The notes under the pieces: model-generated
Database searches by the model: none
Told to the model about the DNA's origin: nothing
What the model saw: the letters and a program-made list of their open reading frames with translations, nothing else
Translations under genes and position numbers: made by a program
Assembly: GCA_026770595.1 (NCBI GenBank)
Contig: MU633825.1
Span: forward strand, 5,736-22,382
Source: Ochromonadaceae sp. CCMP2298
Lineage: Eukaryota > Sar > Synurophyceae > Ochromonadales > Ochromonadaceae
Direction of reading: 5' to 3'
DNA: 16,647 bases
Shown: positions 1-8,976 of the stretch, piece after piece
Numbering within the stretch: the stretch's first letter is position 1
How the letters are laid out: every line of letters begins with the position of its first letter

Positions 1-470
1 CCCTCAGCCCTCAGCCCTCAGCCCCTACTCCCCAATCCCTAGCCCCAAATCCCATCCCCCAACCCTCATCCCCCAGCACACATGTTGCCAGCCCACAGGG
101 CTCAAATTGTACATATTTCATAACCTCCTTTAAAATAGAACCGAGAGCGGATTAAGATTTTAAGCTAATTAGCTGACTTTAGGCTGAAACAAAGAAATCA
201 GCAGATACCGGTAACGTTAGTTAGCTTAAGCATTCACCAAAAGTGCGGTTTCGTCCGCCTTGCACCGCACTGCCCATTAAGTTACAGCGAATAGTAGGAG
301 ATTAGGAGGTACCGTACTGGTGACAGAGTAGCAGAGTAGAATATTTTGGTCAGTCGTCAGTAAAGGGCAGTGATGCAATAAATGTATTTGTATGTGCATA
401 TGTATATTTATATGTAGGAGTATATGCATGTATAGTAATATAATCCCGCCTACACGAGGTCTCCGCGCAG

Positions 471-498
471 GGTTTGCACACGCAGGTTTGCACACGCA
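471..498. repeat. Exact tandem duplication of a 14-mer
   Basis: The unit ggtttgcacacgca occurs twice head to tail (471-484 and 485-498) without mismatch. It lies in non-coding DNA and no function is evident. Confidence 0.85.
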
Positions 499-618
499 GC
501 CTTAGAGGTAGACAGGAGAGTAACTTTCGCAATCAACTATCTCTGATGTTCCCTTAACGAAGCGTGCTTCAAGGGGTTAAGCTATCATTTGTGGGGCGTG
601 GGGGACAGGGGCAGGGGT

Positions 619-667
619 GTTCTACAATTGTGGGTAGGGGCAGGTGGTGTACTGTTCTACAATTGTG
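619..667. repeat. Spaced direct repeat of a 14-mer
   Basis: gttctacaattgtg occurs at 619-632 and again at 654-667, an offset of 35 bp, within a G-rich stretch. It contains the 6-bp palindrome CAATTG. It looks like a short local duplication of unknown role. Confidence 0.8.
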
Positions 668-1028
668 TATGTATCTAAATATGAATCGGTATATGTATCT
701 ATATGTATCTATATGTATCGATATATGTGAGTATGTGTATATGTGTATATGCTTATATGTATTGGTTTGCATACACAAGCAGAGTAAGGTCTCACCAGCT
801 AGTCAGTAGACTCCTTGCATCCTAGGGGGGTTAGAGGGTGGTGGGGGGGTGGGGGCGCCCCCCTAGAGCACCTCCAACTTCCAATCTCCTGGCCTCATCT
901 CGTCTAGAGGATGTAAAGCTAAAGGGGGTCAGCGCGGGCATGGTGGAACATTTGGGCTATAGGGTACTGAGAGCCTTGCAGACGCTTCATTTTCGCTCCA
1001 TGTCGCTTCCGAATAACTTTGAATCACT

Positions 1029-1834
1029 TCAATTTGTATCGCTGCCAGTCCAGGTGGTGCCGAACAATTCCTTTGTAGCTTTGTGCAGGGCCTGGGAGTG
1101 AAAAGCTCGTTTCAGAATGTCCATATCGACTGCGCCCCTCATTGCTGACGCTATTGTTGCTGGAGTCTGGTGCTTCTCGATGCGTTCTGGCCAGAATTTG
1201 GCAAGAACCAGGGCGAGCGCTTGCGAAAGGGAGGTCATTGCGTGCAGTAGGCGATAGCAGGGGTGAACGCGTCGATCTAGTATGCTCCAAGAGTCCCCAA
1301 GTGAATTATTGAGATGGAGACGTTCACCTCTGGTCAGACCTTGCCATAGAAGATTATTCGATTTCCTGTAATTCTAATTTCAAAAATAATAAACGTGACA
1401 GTACAGCCAGACGTACCTACTGGGCACCAGAGCTGCACGCCTTTAAACGAGCAGACCAGACTTTGACAGCAACAGTTCTGGACGATCTCCAAAGAGGAAT
1501 TCTCCCAGTATATACCGAGGAGGGTAGACGGTCTATTTTGGAAATGGAGCACAGGTGCCTTGTGACGGAGCATTTTCAAGCCACACTCCAGCGTTTTGCC
1601 CCGAAACCCTTCTGAAATTGAAAAAAAAAGAGCAAGGTTTCACAAATCGACGCTTTTGACAGTAAAATTATTCGCAATGACGACGCTCTTAATGAGACAA
1701 CAGAGAAGAGACGCTCTTACCGTAATGGGAAGAGGGGGGATCTTCCCCATATTCAATATGCTCCCCTTCATTGACGAGATACACGACGGGATCTGCCGGT
1801 GTCCTCGTGCATTCAATGGCGTGCGGCTGATCTG
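1029..1834 (-). pseudogene. Unidentified three-exon reading frame, possibly a gene relic
   Basis: On the minus strand three open segments join with matching phases: 1834-1721, 1611-1417 and 1339-1029 (stop TGA at 1029-1031). The first intron (1720-1612) has an excellent donor, GTAAGAG, and a long T-rich acceptor ending in TTTCAG. The second (1416-1340) has a GTACGT donor and a weaker AAG acceptor. The spliced frame gives about 206 residues with a Cys-rich stretch (QNCCCQSLVC) and a C-terminal part rich in Ala, Lys and Leu. I recognise no family. No start codon is visible in the first segment, and its 5' side abuts the WDR59-like start codon on the other strand, so the gene may be 5'-truncated, decayed, or a mobile-element fragment. 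It is real only if the splice model is right; chance open frames are the alternative. Confidence 0.35.
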
Positions 1835-1882
1835 CTGTAATCGACAAGAGGAAGCCAGGCGTACGCGCGCGCACACGGCGCG

Positions 1883-4800
1883 ATGAGCCAGCGCAGCCTG
1901 CAGCTCTCTTTGCGCGAGACGCCCACCGCGTTCGACTTCTCGGTCGAATCTGAGCTGCTCGTGGTCTCCTCCAATAGCGACCTGACCTTCTTCCACCTTG
2001 CGGACCTGGGCAGCCCGCGGCAGGTGGTCTACTACGAGCAGCCGGTGCTCTGCTCCTCTGTGCGCCTGCAGCAGGGCCCGCAGAGCCTCGTCGCATGCGT
2101 CAACAGCGGCTGCGTGTCCGTCTGGGACCCTGCGCGCTGCGTCAAGCCCATGCTGGACTTCATCCCCTCCTCCAGGCGGATCAACAGCGTATCCTGGAGC
2201 CCCGCCTTCGCAGACGTGTTGGCCACCGCGTCCACAGCGGGCTCTCTGGGAACCTGGGACTGCCGCGCGGGCCTGCGCCCCTGCCACGAGCTTTTGTGCC
2301 GGGCGTGCGAGAAGGTGGAGTGGAGTCCGCACAATCCTTACCTGCTGGCGGCGGCGGTGGAGAGCCGTTACGTGCTGGTGTGGGACGTGCGCATGCTGCC
2401 TGGGTCCGAGTCCTCTGCTATGGGTATGGGTATACCTACCCCGCAGCGCCACCCCACCTCTGCCCTCAGCACCCCCTCCACCCCCACAGCACAGGCCCAG
2501 TCACAGTCTCATGCCCAGTCCCAGGCGGCCTCAAGTATCGGAGCCTACTGCCTCCTGGAGCCTGAGGGCGGCGTGGCTCACTTCGGCTGGGCAGCGGACC
2601 CCAAGCCCTCCCTCTACGTTGTCACCCTGGGGAGGCAGCTGCAGAGCTGGGGCCTAGAGGGACGGGGGCGGACCTGTGCAGCATCCGGTGTTCTCACCCG
2701 CTGCTCCGCACTGGCCCCCGGCCCTGCGGGAAACTCTCTAGCTATGCTGTGCAGCCAAGAGCAGGAGCAGGGGCGGGGGCAGGGGCGGGGCGGGCGGGGC
2801 GGCACTTCCATTTACCTACACCCTGCTCAAGAGCCCTTTCCCGGCAACGCCGAGATCCACGAAGAAGATGAAAGAGGAGGGAGTGGGGGTGGGGGGCGGG
2901 AGCGGAGCTACAGCGGGGGAGCCTCGGTCACGCGCGTCGTTCGCAGTCGCAGCCGCAGCAGCAGCCTGGGGGGTTGGGGTGGAGACGGAGGCGGGGGCGG
3001 GGGTGGGGGCTGGAACGGGGGCGGTGCCGGGGACCACTCCCCCAACTCCCCCCGCAACAGGGGACCTTTCCGGGAACTCGCCTGGAGCGCCTCGCCCATA
3101 CTGGGTTTAAAGTGGCTCCCCGCTAGCTTCTCCGACTCGCCGGGGCCCCCGGATCTCGCTTTGATGGCGCTGAACGCCGACGCGCTGCTGCAGATCGTGC
3201 ACCTGCCCGGCACTCCCGGCACCATCCACACTCAGTACTTGGGACGCACCCGTGTCCACGGGGACTCGGGTATTGCTTTCGGCGCGGGGGCAGGGGCAAG
3301 GGCAGGGGCTGGGGGGGTGGAGGCTGGGACAGGGGGTCATGAGGCGAGGGAGTGGGGCAAGGGCGCGAACTTCAACCTGCGCTCGCTCAACTTGATGAAC
3401 CCAGATGGGGGTATTGGCGGGGGCATGGGTATGGGTGGGGCGAATATGCCAGTGGGCAGGTACAGTGTGCGAGCTATGAAGCAGTGCATTGGATCGGGGG
3501 GAGATGATATGCGACCCATCGGCATGAGCAGGGTCGCCAGTGTGGGGAGTATGGGTGTGGGTAGTATGGGGGGTATGGGCGGTATAGGTATGGGGGGTAT
3601 GGGCATGGGTATAGGGGGTACGGGTATGGGTGGTATGGGGAGCATGGGCATGGGGAGTGAATCAGCACGCAAGCGGCCTCTGGGTGTCTCCAAGATCCTA
3701 GTAGTGGGGCCTGTCACTTTCGGTGCTTTACTGGAAGACGACCTGAGTGCGATCGAGTGGGGCGTCAGTACTGGCCTATTGGAGGGGTGGAGAGTGTCAC
3801 GGTTTGATCAGTTTGCTCGTAGGGTGGTGCTGGAATTGCTAGTGCCCGCGATCGATTCGTATAGCATCACGAACCCGGTTACGGGCAATGCTAGCTTTTC
3901 ATCGTACTATCGGTCGGAGGACTTGCATACGTTCAATGCGCGTCAGAATAGGTAGGAGATGTATACATACATAGATGCATTAATACACGCATATGTACAC
4001 ATACACACGCCCCCAAGCCCCCACCTTCAGGCCTAACTTATTCTCCTTATCCTCCACCCCTCCTCCCCACAATCCACAGGTCTGCGCAGCGATGCGTTGA
4101 GCTGGCGATATCGTTCCCTGTTAAGTACTCGGCCTTCTGGGGACCCTCCTTTGCCGTGGAGGACAAGTCGGGACTGGAGGTGAGTGCTGTGGGGGTGGAA
4201 TGCCTGTGTGTCTGTTTTAACTGTGTGACTGTTTCTCCCTCTCTTCAATCCCACTCGACATCCAAAACCACATCGACCCGTCTACAATCCACCATCCTTC
4301 ACCCAATCTCCCACCATACTTCACTCATCTTCCATCCACCATCTTCCATCCTCAACCCTAAACCCTCAACCCTCAACCCTCAACCCTCCACCCCCCACCC
4401 CCCACCCCCACCCCTCCCCTCCACAGTTCAGCCGCACTGCCATCGACTCCGTTCTGGCTGAGCTGCAAGGCATCGCCAAGACCTGCGCAGAGAGGGTTAG
4501 CGATAGAGGCTCCCGCAGGGGGGGTGAGGGGCTGAGACGAATGTCCACTGAGCGCGATCTGCGTGAAAGAGACCGCGACAGTAGAGACAGGGACAGGGAG
4601 AGGGAGGGGGTGCACCAGGACTGCTTGCTGTACCAGCTCGCGAGGTGCTTCAGAAAGCGTATATTTAAAGCATGGGAGGCGATGATCGAATCCAATAGAA
4701 TCAGCATATCGGTCACCTTCCCTGCTATGGGTATGGGTATGGGGGGGGGCATGGGGGGTATGGGTATGGGGGGAGGTATGGGTATGGGTGTGGGGGGTAT

Positions 4801-7800
4801 CCAGAATGAGCGGCTGCCTGCGGAGGTTGATGAGCATGCGCCCTACATGAAATACATAGAGGACATCGCGTTCAGAGTGCCGCTGCCGGTCACCTCGGGA
4901 GGTAGGTGTAGATACAGACATTCAGCTCGTCGACTTGTCCCCACGTCCCCTCACACGCTTCCATCCGCACGCCACACCGTACCACAAACCCGCCTTCCTA
5001 TGGGAACATGCATTAACCCCCCCCTTACCCCTCTCCCCTTCAGGCGTGTTCAATTCCCGGGGCCAGCTGCTCTGCTTCGGCAACAGCTCCCTGCACCTGC
5101 TGCCCCTGGGTCTGACTAGCAAGGACGCCTTCAGAGATAGAGACGGAGAGGAAGAGGAGGGTGTGGGCGAGAGCAAGGGAGAGAGCATAGGTGGGGGCAA
5201 GGGAGGAGGGAAGGGGGACACGAGACGACCCTCTCGCAAACACCGTTCTTACGCCAACACTCTCGTATCGAAGATCATAACCACCACCTCCACCTCGGCC
5301 GAGACTGCGATAAGGCGCTCCAAGCGGCTAGAGGCTGGGAACGACGTGAGTGCGAGTGGGTGTGGAGGAGCGAGTGCAAGCGCAGGTGTGGGTGCGGGTG
5401 TGGGTGTAAGTGGTAGCACCAGTTGCAGTAATCTAGCGAATGCCAGTGGCGGGGCGGGTGCTGGGGTGTGGGGTGCGATGGACTCGATCGGGGAGGGCAC
5501 TGGGGAGAATAAACATATGACCTCTCCGACGCAGATGACGCAGGTGCATACACAGACCCAGCGTAGTAGATCGCCCAGCTGGGAAGCGGGTGTGGGTGAT
5601 GGGGGGGCCGAGGAGTATCAGTTTTGCTTTGAGGTGGATGCAGAGGCAGAGGCAAAAAGCGCCGAACAGAGGGTAGAGTCAAGTGGGTCGAGTTCGAGCG
5701 GGTCCAGCAGTGAGTCTGACAGTGAGTCAGATAGTAAGTCAGGTAATGGGTCGGGAACTGGGACCGGGGTGGTGAGCGAAGGGGACCTGGATGACTTGCT
5801 GGGAACCCCCGCCACCACCGCCGCCACTGCCGTCACCGCCGCCGCCACCGCTGCCAATCTCGCCAGCCCCATCACCACCGCTACTCCCCACACCCTCGCG
5901 AACCCCACCGCCACTCCCGCCAACCTCAACGCCACCCCCCCCACCCCTTCCGCCGCTTCCCTCGCCACACCCTCAACCACTGCCACCCCCTCAATCACCG
6001 CCACTGCCGCTGCTGCTGCTGTCTTGCCTGCGGTGGAGGGCGGGCACAAGGCACAGTCGCAGGCACAGGCGCTGGCACAGACACAGTCCCAGGAACCCTG
6101 CACCCGTCCCCGGGGCGTGTCCGCTGCCTCCCAAGCTACCTCCGCCACCGCAGTCTCCACCGTATGCTCCGGAGGCGCTCGGGGCGGCGGGGCTCCCAAG
6201 CCCGGGGCGGTTTTGCGTGTGCATGGGGTGGCGCTGTTGAGGGAGAGGCGGCTAGCTGAGCACTACTCGGTAGGACCTCTGAGACGCGCGGCGCCCCCGC
6301 TGTCCACTGCGCTCACCGCGGCGATGGGTGTCGGTAGGGGTGGGGGTATGGGAGGTGTAGGGGGTGTGGGCGTGGGTGGGAGTTTGGTATTGCGCCCCTG
6401 CAGATCTATCACCACCTCCACCACCGCCACCGCCCTGGCCCCCACTGTTTTGATCCCGCAGCAGGAGGCGAGACAGCGGGCTGAGGCGTGTCGCCACAAC
6501 GCCCTGGTTGTGGGGAAGCACTGTCCGGAGGACAAGGGACTAGTTCAATTCTGGGAATTGCTGGCAGTGGTGCTTGACATGACCACGATAACCGACACAG
6601 GTACGAAATATCTTGTTATATGAAGCATGTGTGTTTTTGTGTGTTTGTGAGTGTGTGTGGGTGTGATCACGTTCTCTTATCTCTGCTCTCATCTCTTTTC
6701 TGTGCTCTCCTACCTCTGCTCTCACTCCCCTTTTTCGGCCCTCTTCACTCTGCTCTCTGCTCTCTGCTCTCTACTCTCTGCTCTCACCACCCCACCTCCC
6801 CCCACACCTCCTCCCCCCCCTCCCCCCCCAGGCTGCCTGATGGATTGGAACGAGTCCACCCTGGCCTGCGCCCTGCTCCAGCGCCTGCACCTATACCTCC
6901 TCTCTCTACGCGATTTGCAGACCTTTGCCACGGCTGTGTGCGTGGTGGGGGGCGCTGATCTGATGGTTGCCCTGCTGGGGCCTCTATACGTACGTCAAGC
7001 CGCCTCTACCTCATCTCTCTCCACCTCCACCTCTGTCTCCTCTCTCTGCGCCACCTCTCTCTCCACCTATCTCTCTACCTCTAAATCCTCCCCCACTCTG
7101 TTCGACGCTGTAAGGGAGCGTCGTCAGATGGATTTCCTGCTATACCTGTACTCCGACGTACTGCACAGGTGCGCTACATTATTCACTACTATTCACTATT
7201 CACTCATTTTCACTCATTGACCCACTGCCTCCACCACTCCCCCGCACTTAACAATCACCTTTCCCTCTCCCCCTCTCCCCCTCTCCCCCTCTCCCTCTCA
7301 GGTGGGGCCTGCTGGCGGCAGTGGAGGTCTCAAGGCACATCGACTACGACTGCATGGGACGCGCAGGAGAGGGGGTGGGGGCAGGTGGGGTGGCGGCAGA
7401 TATAGGGGTGGGCGTAGACACAGGGGTAACAGGCGGAGAGGGTGCAGGAGTGGTAGGGGTGTCTCGATTGCAGTTCCTAGACTCCCGAGATAGCGTGCTG
7501 CTCGTCACTGTGCGCTGCTTCTACTGCGAGAAGGAGATTGAAGAGGTGCAGTCAGATGAAGAAACCGACGATGATGATGTGGAGGGCACATATGCAGGCA
7601 CAGGCCGCAGGTGCTACCCCGCCCTCAATGGTGGCGCGGGCCACAGCGACATTTTCCCACAATCTGCGTCATCGTCCTCTGCGGGCTGCACCAACACCCT
7701 CCAATGCCACAGCCCCCGCTCCCACGCGCGCCTGCTGTGGTGCCGCGACTGCCGCAAGTGGGCGCAGCGCTGTGTGGTGTGTGAATCCGCGGTGAGGGGC

Positions 7801-8163
7801 ACTGCCTCAGTGTGCGGGCGCTGCGGGCACGGGGGCCACTTCCACCACATGCTGATGTGGTTCAAACGGTCGAGGGAGTGCGCGTCGGGCTGTGGCTGCG
7901 AGTGTACGAGTGACGCGGCACAGGTGGGGCAGGAGGAGGCGGATGAGGAGGAGGAGGAGAGGGGCATGGGGATGGGGGGTGTCGGGGGTATGGGTATGGG
8001 CGTGGAGGCGGGCGAGGGCGACAGCGAGGGGGGCTCTGGGGACTCTGGGGAGTATGCGGAGGACGGGGGGGAGGACCTTCACGACATATACGACAGTTAT
8101 TTCGGAGCGAATCCTCCCGACTATCTCGAGGAGTACCACTTCCAGAAGTGGGAGTTCGGATGA
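1883..8163 (+). CDS. WDR59: WDR59-like GATOR2/SEACAT subunit, six exons
   Basis: Exons are 1883-3951, 4080-4179, 4427-4901, 5044-6600, 6832-7168 and 7302-8163; all five introns are GT-AG and all phases match, giving 1,799 residues (human WDR59 is 974). WDR59 (yeast Sea3/Mtc5) belongs to GATOR2, which relieves GATOR1 inhibition of TORC1 at the lysosome or vacuole when amino acids are available. Visible features: WD40 blades with WD pairs at W81-D82, W125-D126 and W167-D168; an RWD domain spanning the exon 1-2-3 junctions (about residues 630-770, including VELAISFPVKYSAFWGPSF); the WDR59-type TSGxxF...GQLLCF segment after the exon 3-4 junction; VVGK..LVQFWELLAVVLD near residue 1385; LRDLQTFA and LHRWGLLAA motifs in exons 5-6; and a C-terminal Cys/His module (about 1660-1714). 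The start is the first ATG of the open frame. Extra length comes from Gly-Met, Gly, Ala-Thr-Pro and acidic low-complexity runs. Only some of the expected propeller blades are recognisable by eye. Confidence 0.88.
3410..3660 (+). repeat. GGTATGGGC/T simple-sequence tract coding Gly-Met runs
   Basis: Inside exon 1 the words ATGGGT, GGTATG and GGCATG recur over two blocks (about 3410-3440 and 3540-3660) and encode G/M-rich sequence such as MGGMGGIGMGGMGMGIGG. The same words reappear in exon 3 (4725-4800), exon 4 (about 6340-6375) and exon 6 (about 7960-8005), always in the frame that reads Gly-Met. This is disordered linker sequence, probably from replication slippage. Confidence 0.8.
4340..4426 (+). 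repeat. CCCTCAA/CCCTAAA heptamer array in intron 2
   Basis: Intron 2 of the WDR59-like gene carries consecutive heptamers of the form CCCTCAA, with one CCCTAAA that matches the plant/algal-type telomere unit, followed by a C-rich tract that serves as the acceptor pyrimidine run ending in CCACAG. It is interstitial and degenerate, so it is probably a simple repeat and not a telomere. Confidence 0.6.
5795..6035 (+). repeat. CCACCG-type tract coding an Ala/Thr/Pro-rich linker
   Basis: Within exon 4 a C-rich, imperfect trinucleotide tract (ACCGCC, GCCACC, GCCGCC) encodes about 75 residues made almost only of Ala, Thr, Pro, Asn and Leu. It separates the acidic Ser-rich stretch before it from the conserved RVHGVALL segment after it. 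It has no counterpart in human WDR59 and is likely disordered. Confidence 0.7.
7259..7301 (+). repeat. CCCTCT tract forming the intron 5 acceptor
   Basis: A near-perfect C/T hexamer repeat runs directly into the CAG acceptor of intron 5. Its strong pyrimidine bias marks the sense strand and supports the splice call, which joins AG with G to make the Arg of the conserved LHRWGLL motif. Confidence 0.7.
7741..7908 (+). other. C-terminal zinc-binding module of the WDR59-like protein
   Basis: This covers residues about 1660-1714 of the preceding gene. Cysteines appear in order as WCRDC, QRCVVC, VCGRCGHGGHFHHM and CASGCGCEC. The core SAVRG....CGRCGHGGH..HM..WF....C..GCGC is the signature shared by the C-terminal RING/zinc-ribbon of WDR59, WDR24 and MIOS. 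All expected metal ligands appear intact. An earlier CFYC pair at residues 1585 and 1588 probably opens the zinc region and is separated from it by an acidic and low-complexity insert. An acidic tail (EEADEEEEE) follows. Confidence 0.85.
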
Positions 8164-8373
8164 GGAGGAGGTTAGGGGGGTGGGGGGATGGCGGGATGGC
8201 GGGAGAGGTAAAGAGGAACCTCTGCCTATTCCTGTGCCCTTTGCCTGTACCTGTGCCTGTGCCTCAACTGTAGATAGTTAGGGGAATAAGGTTTCAGGGG
8301 AACCGGGGACTATGGCAGGACGGAACTGCCGTCACCGGGCCCACACACCGGCCCAGCAGTCAGCCGGAAACCA

Positions 8374-8437
8374 GGAGTGTGCCCCCTTGGAGGTCAAGAG
8401 GTTTTTAAACCTCTTGACCTCTAAGGGGGCACACTCC
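8374..8437. repeat. 64-bp near-perfect palindrome (hairpin)
   Basis: The left arm 8374-8404 (starting ggagtgtgcccccttgg) is the reverse complement of the right arm 8407-8437 with a single mismatch over 31 bp, around a 2-base TT centre. As RNA the mismatch is a G:U pair on one strand. A short-loop inverted repeat like this extrudes readily as a cruciform or folds as a strong hairpin. It may be a MITE-like remnant, a hairpin RNA source, or an element that limits readthrough between the convergent genes. No flanking target-site duplication is obvious. Confidence 0.9.
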
Positions 8438-8442
8438 TTACC

Positions 8443-8676
8443 TCACTCAGGGCACAGGATGGGCATCACGAGGTGCTGAAGTGGCTGAGACAGGACGATG
8501 TTCTTGGACTCGTGAAGTTTGCGGGAGTGCTGCACCACATGGCCGTCATCATCTGCTAGAGTGGTTGCGAACCCGGAGACCTCCTTGTCCCTGGAGTGAG
8601 CGGACTTGTAACTATGCTGCACAATTTCGTCATCTTGAGGTGCAGTGGCTGAGAGCCCAGGACCCTCCTTGTCCAT
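8443..8676 (-). pseudogene. Diverged tandem-repeat ORF of unknown origin
   Basis: A 77-codon minus-strand frame contains two related modules of 28 and 29 residues (8673-8590 and 8589-8503). Both share the pattern DKExxGxxxTxxxDDxxxVQHSxK, with S three or four residues later; the bases just upstream read LPQHDLMDKE, suggesting the end of a further copy. Conservation at the protein level across diverged DNA suggests a former coding repeat. It ends 6 bp from the palindrome. I do not recognise the family. It could be the tail of a decayed gene or of a mobile element, or simply a DNA repeat that happens to be open. Confidence 0.3.
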
Positions 8677-8976
8677 GAGATCGTGCTGTGGAAGCGGCGG
8701 ATGCTGGCTTTTATCACAGCAGTGTAGAGGTGTGGGATCCTAAACTTTAGGGGTAAAGAAGAAGATGGAAGGGAAAAAAGGATAACCATTAGCTCTTACT
8801 TTATAGCTAATGTCCCCTGCCGCCCGCCTGGCTTCAAAACGTGTGCTTGCTGCTGCTGCTGCTGCCGTGGGCTGCTACTGTTTTTTTGCTTCTGCTGCGT
8901 AAAATTCTTTACCGCGATTAAATGTTTAACAATCTGTTTAAACGTTTGGAGGGGGGGGGGGGTAAGTTAGCAGCAG

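Larger units (their letters stand above)
1..1028. other. Non-coding region with simple repeats
   Basis: I see no supportable gene here. The stretch opens with a C-rich tract containing three copies of the 7-mer ccctcag. AT-rich patches made of TATGTATC/TATATG-type words lie near 375-435 and 665-770. Two short direct repeats are listed separately. The ORFs present are short, low in complexity, and show no family resemblance. Confidence 0.6.
8164..8976. other. Convergent intergenic region between WDR59-like and fusion genes
   Basis: Both flanking genes end here, so both transcripts terminate in this interval. I see no canonical AATAAA close to either stop; an AATAAG lies at about 8284 on the plus strand. 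The interval contains the palindrome at 8374-8437, a diverged tandem-repeat frame on the minus strand, a CTG-rich patch near 8845-8865, and a C/G homopolymer near 8950. Confidence 0.55.

Noticed and set aside
1596-1886. 96-codon plus-strand ORF just before the WDR59-like start
   Set aside because: It is antisense to an intron and exon of the minus-strand relic, shows no recognisable motif, and overlaps the ATG of the larger gene out of frame.
1640-2452. 270-codon minus-strand ORF
   Set aside because: It is antisense to exon 1 of the WDR59-like gene, where high GC suppresses stops, and it has no family signature. Only the part below 1835 was kept, in a different frame, within the three-exon relic.
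4373-4921. 182-codon minus-strand ORF
   Set aside because: It spans intron 2 and exon 3 of the WDR59-like gene on the opposite strand and is dominated by His-Thr/Pro and Ser-Leu runs from simple repeats.
5618-6199. 193-codon minus-strand Ala/Val-rich ORF
   Set aside because: It is the complement of the Ala/Thr tract in exon 4 and is explained entirely by repeat composition.
8374-8437. Bacterial-type terminator or CRISPR repeat
   Set aside because: The spliceosomal introns show this is eukaryotic DNA, no T-run follows the hairpin, and there is no spaced array.
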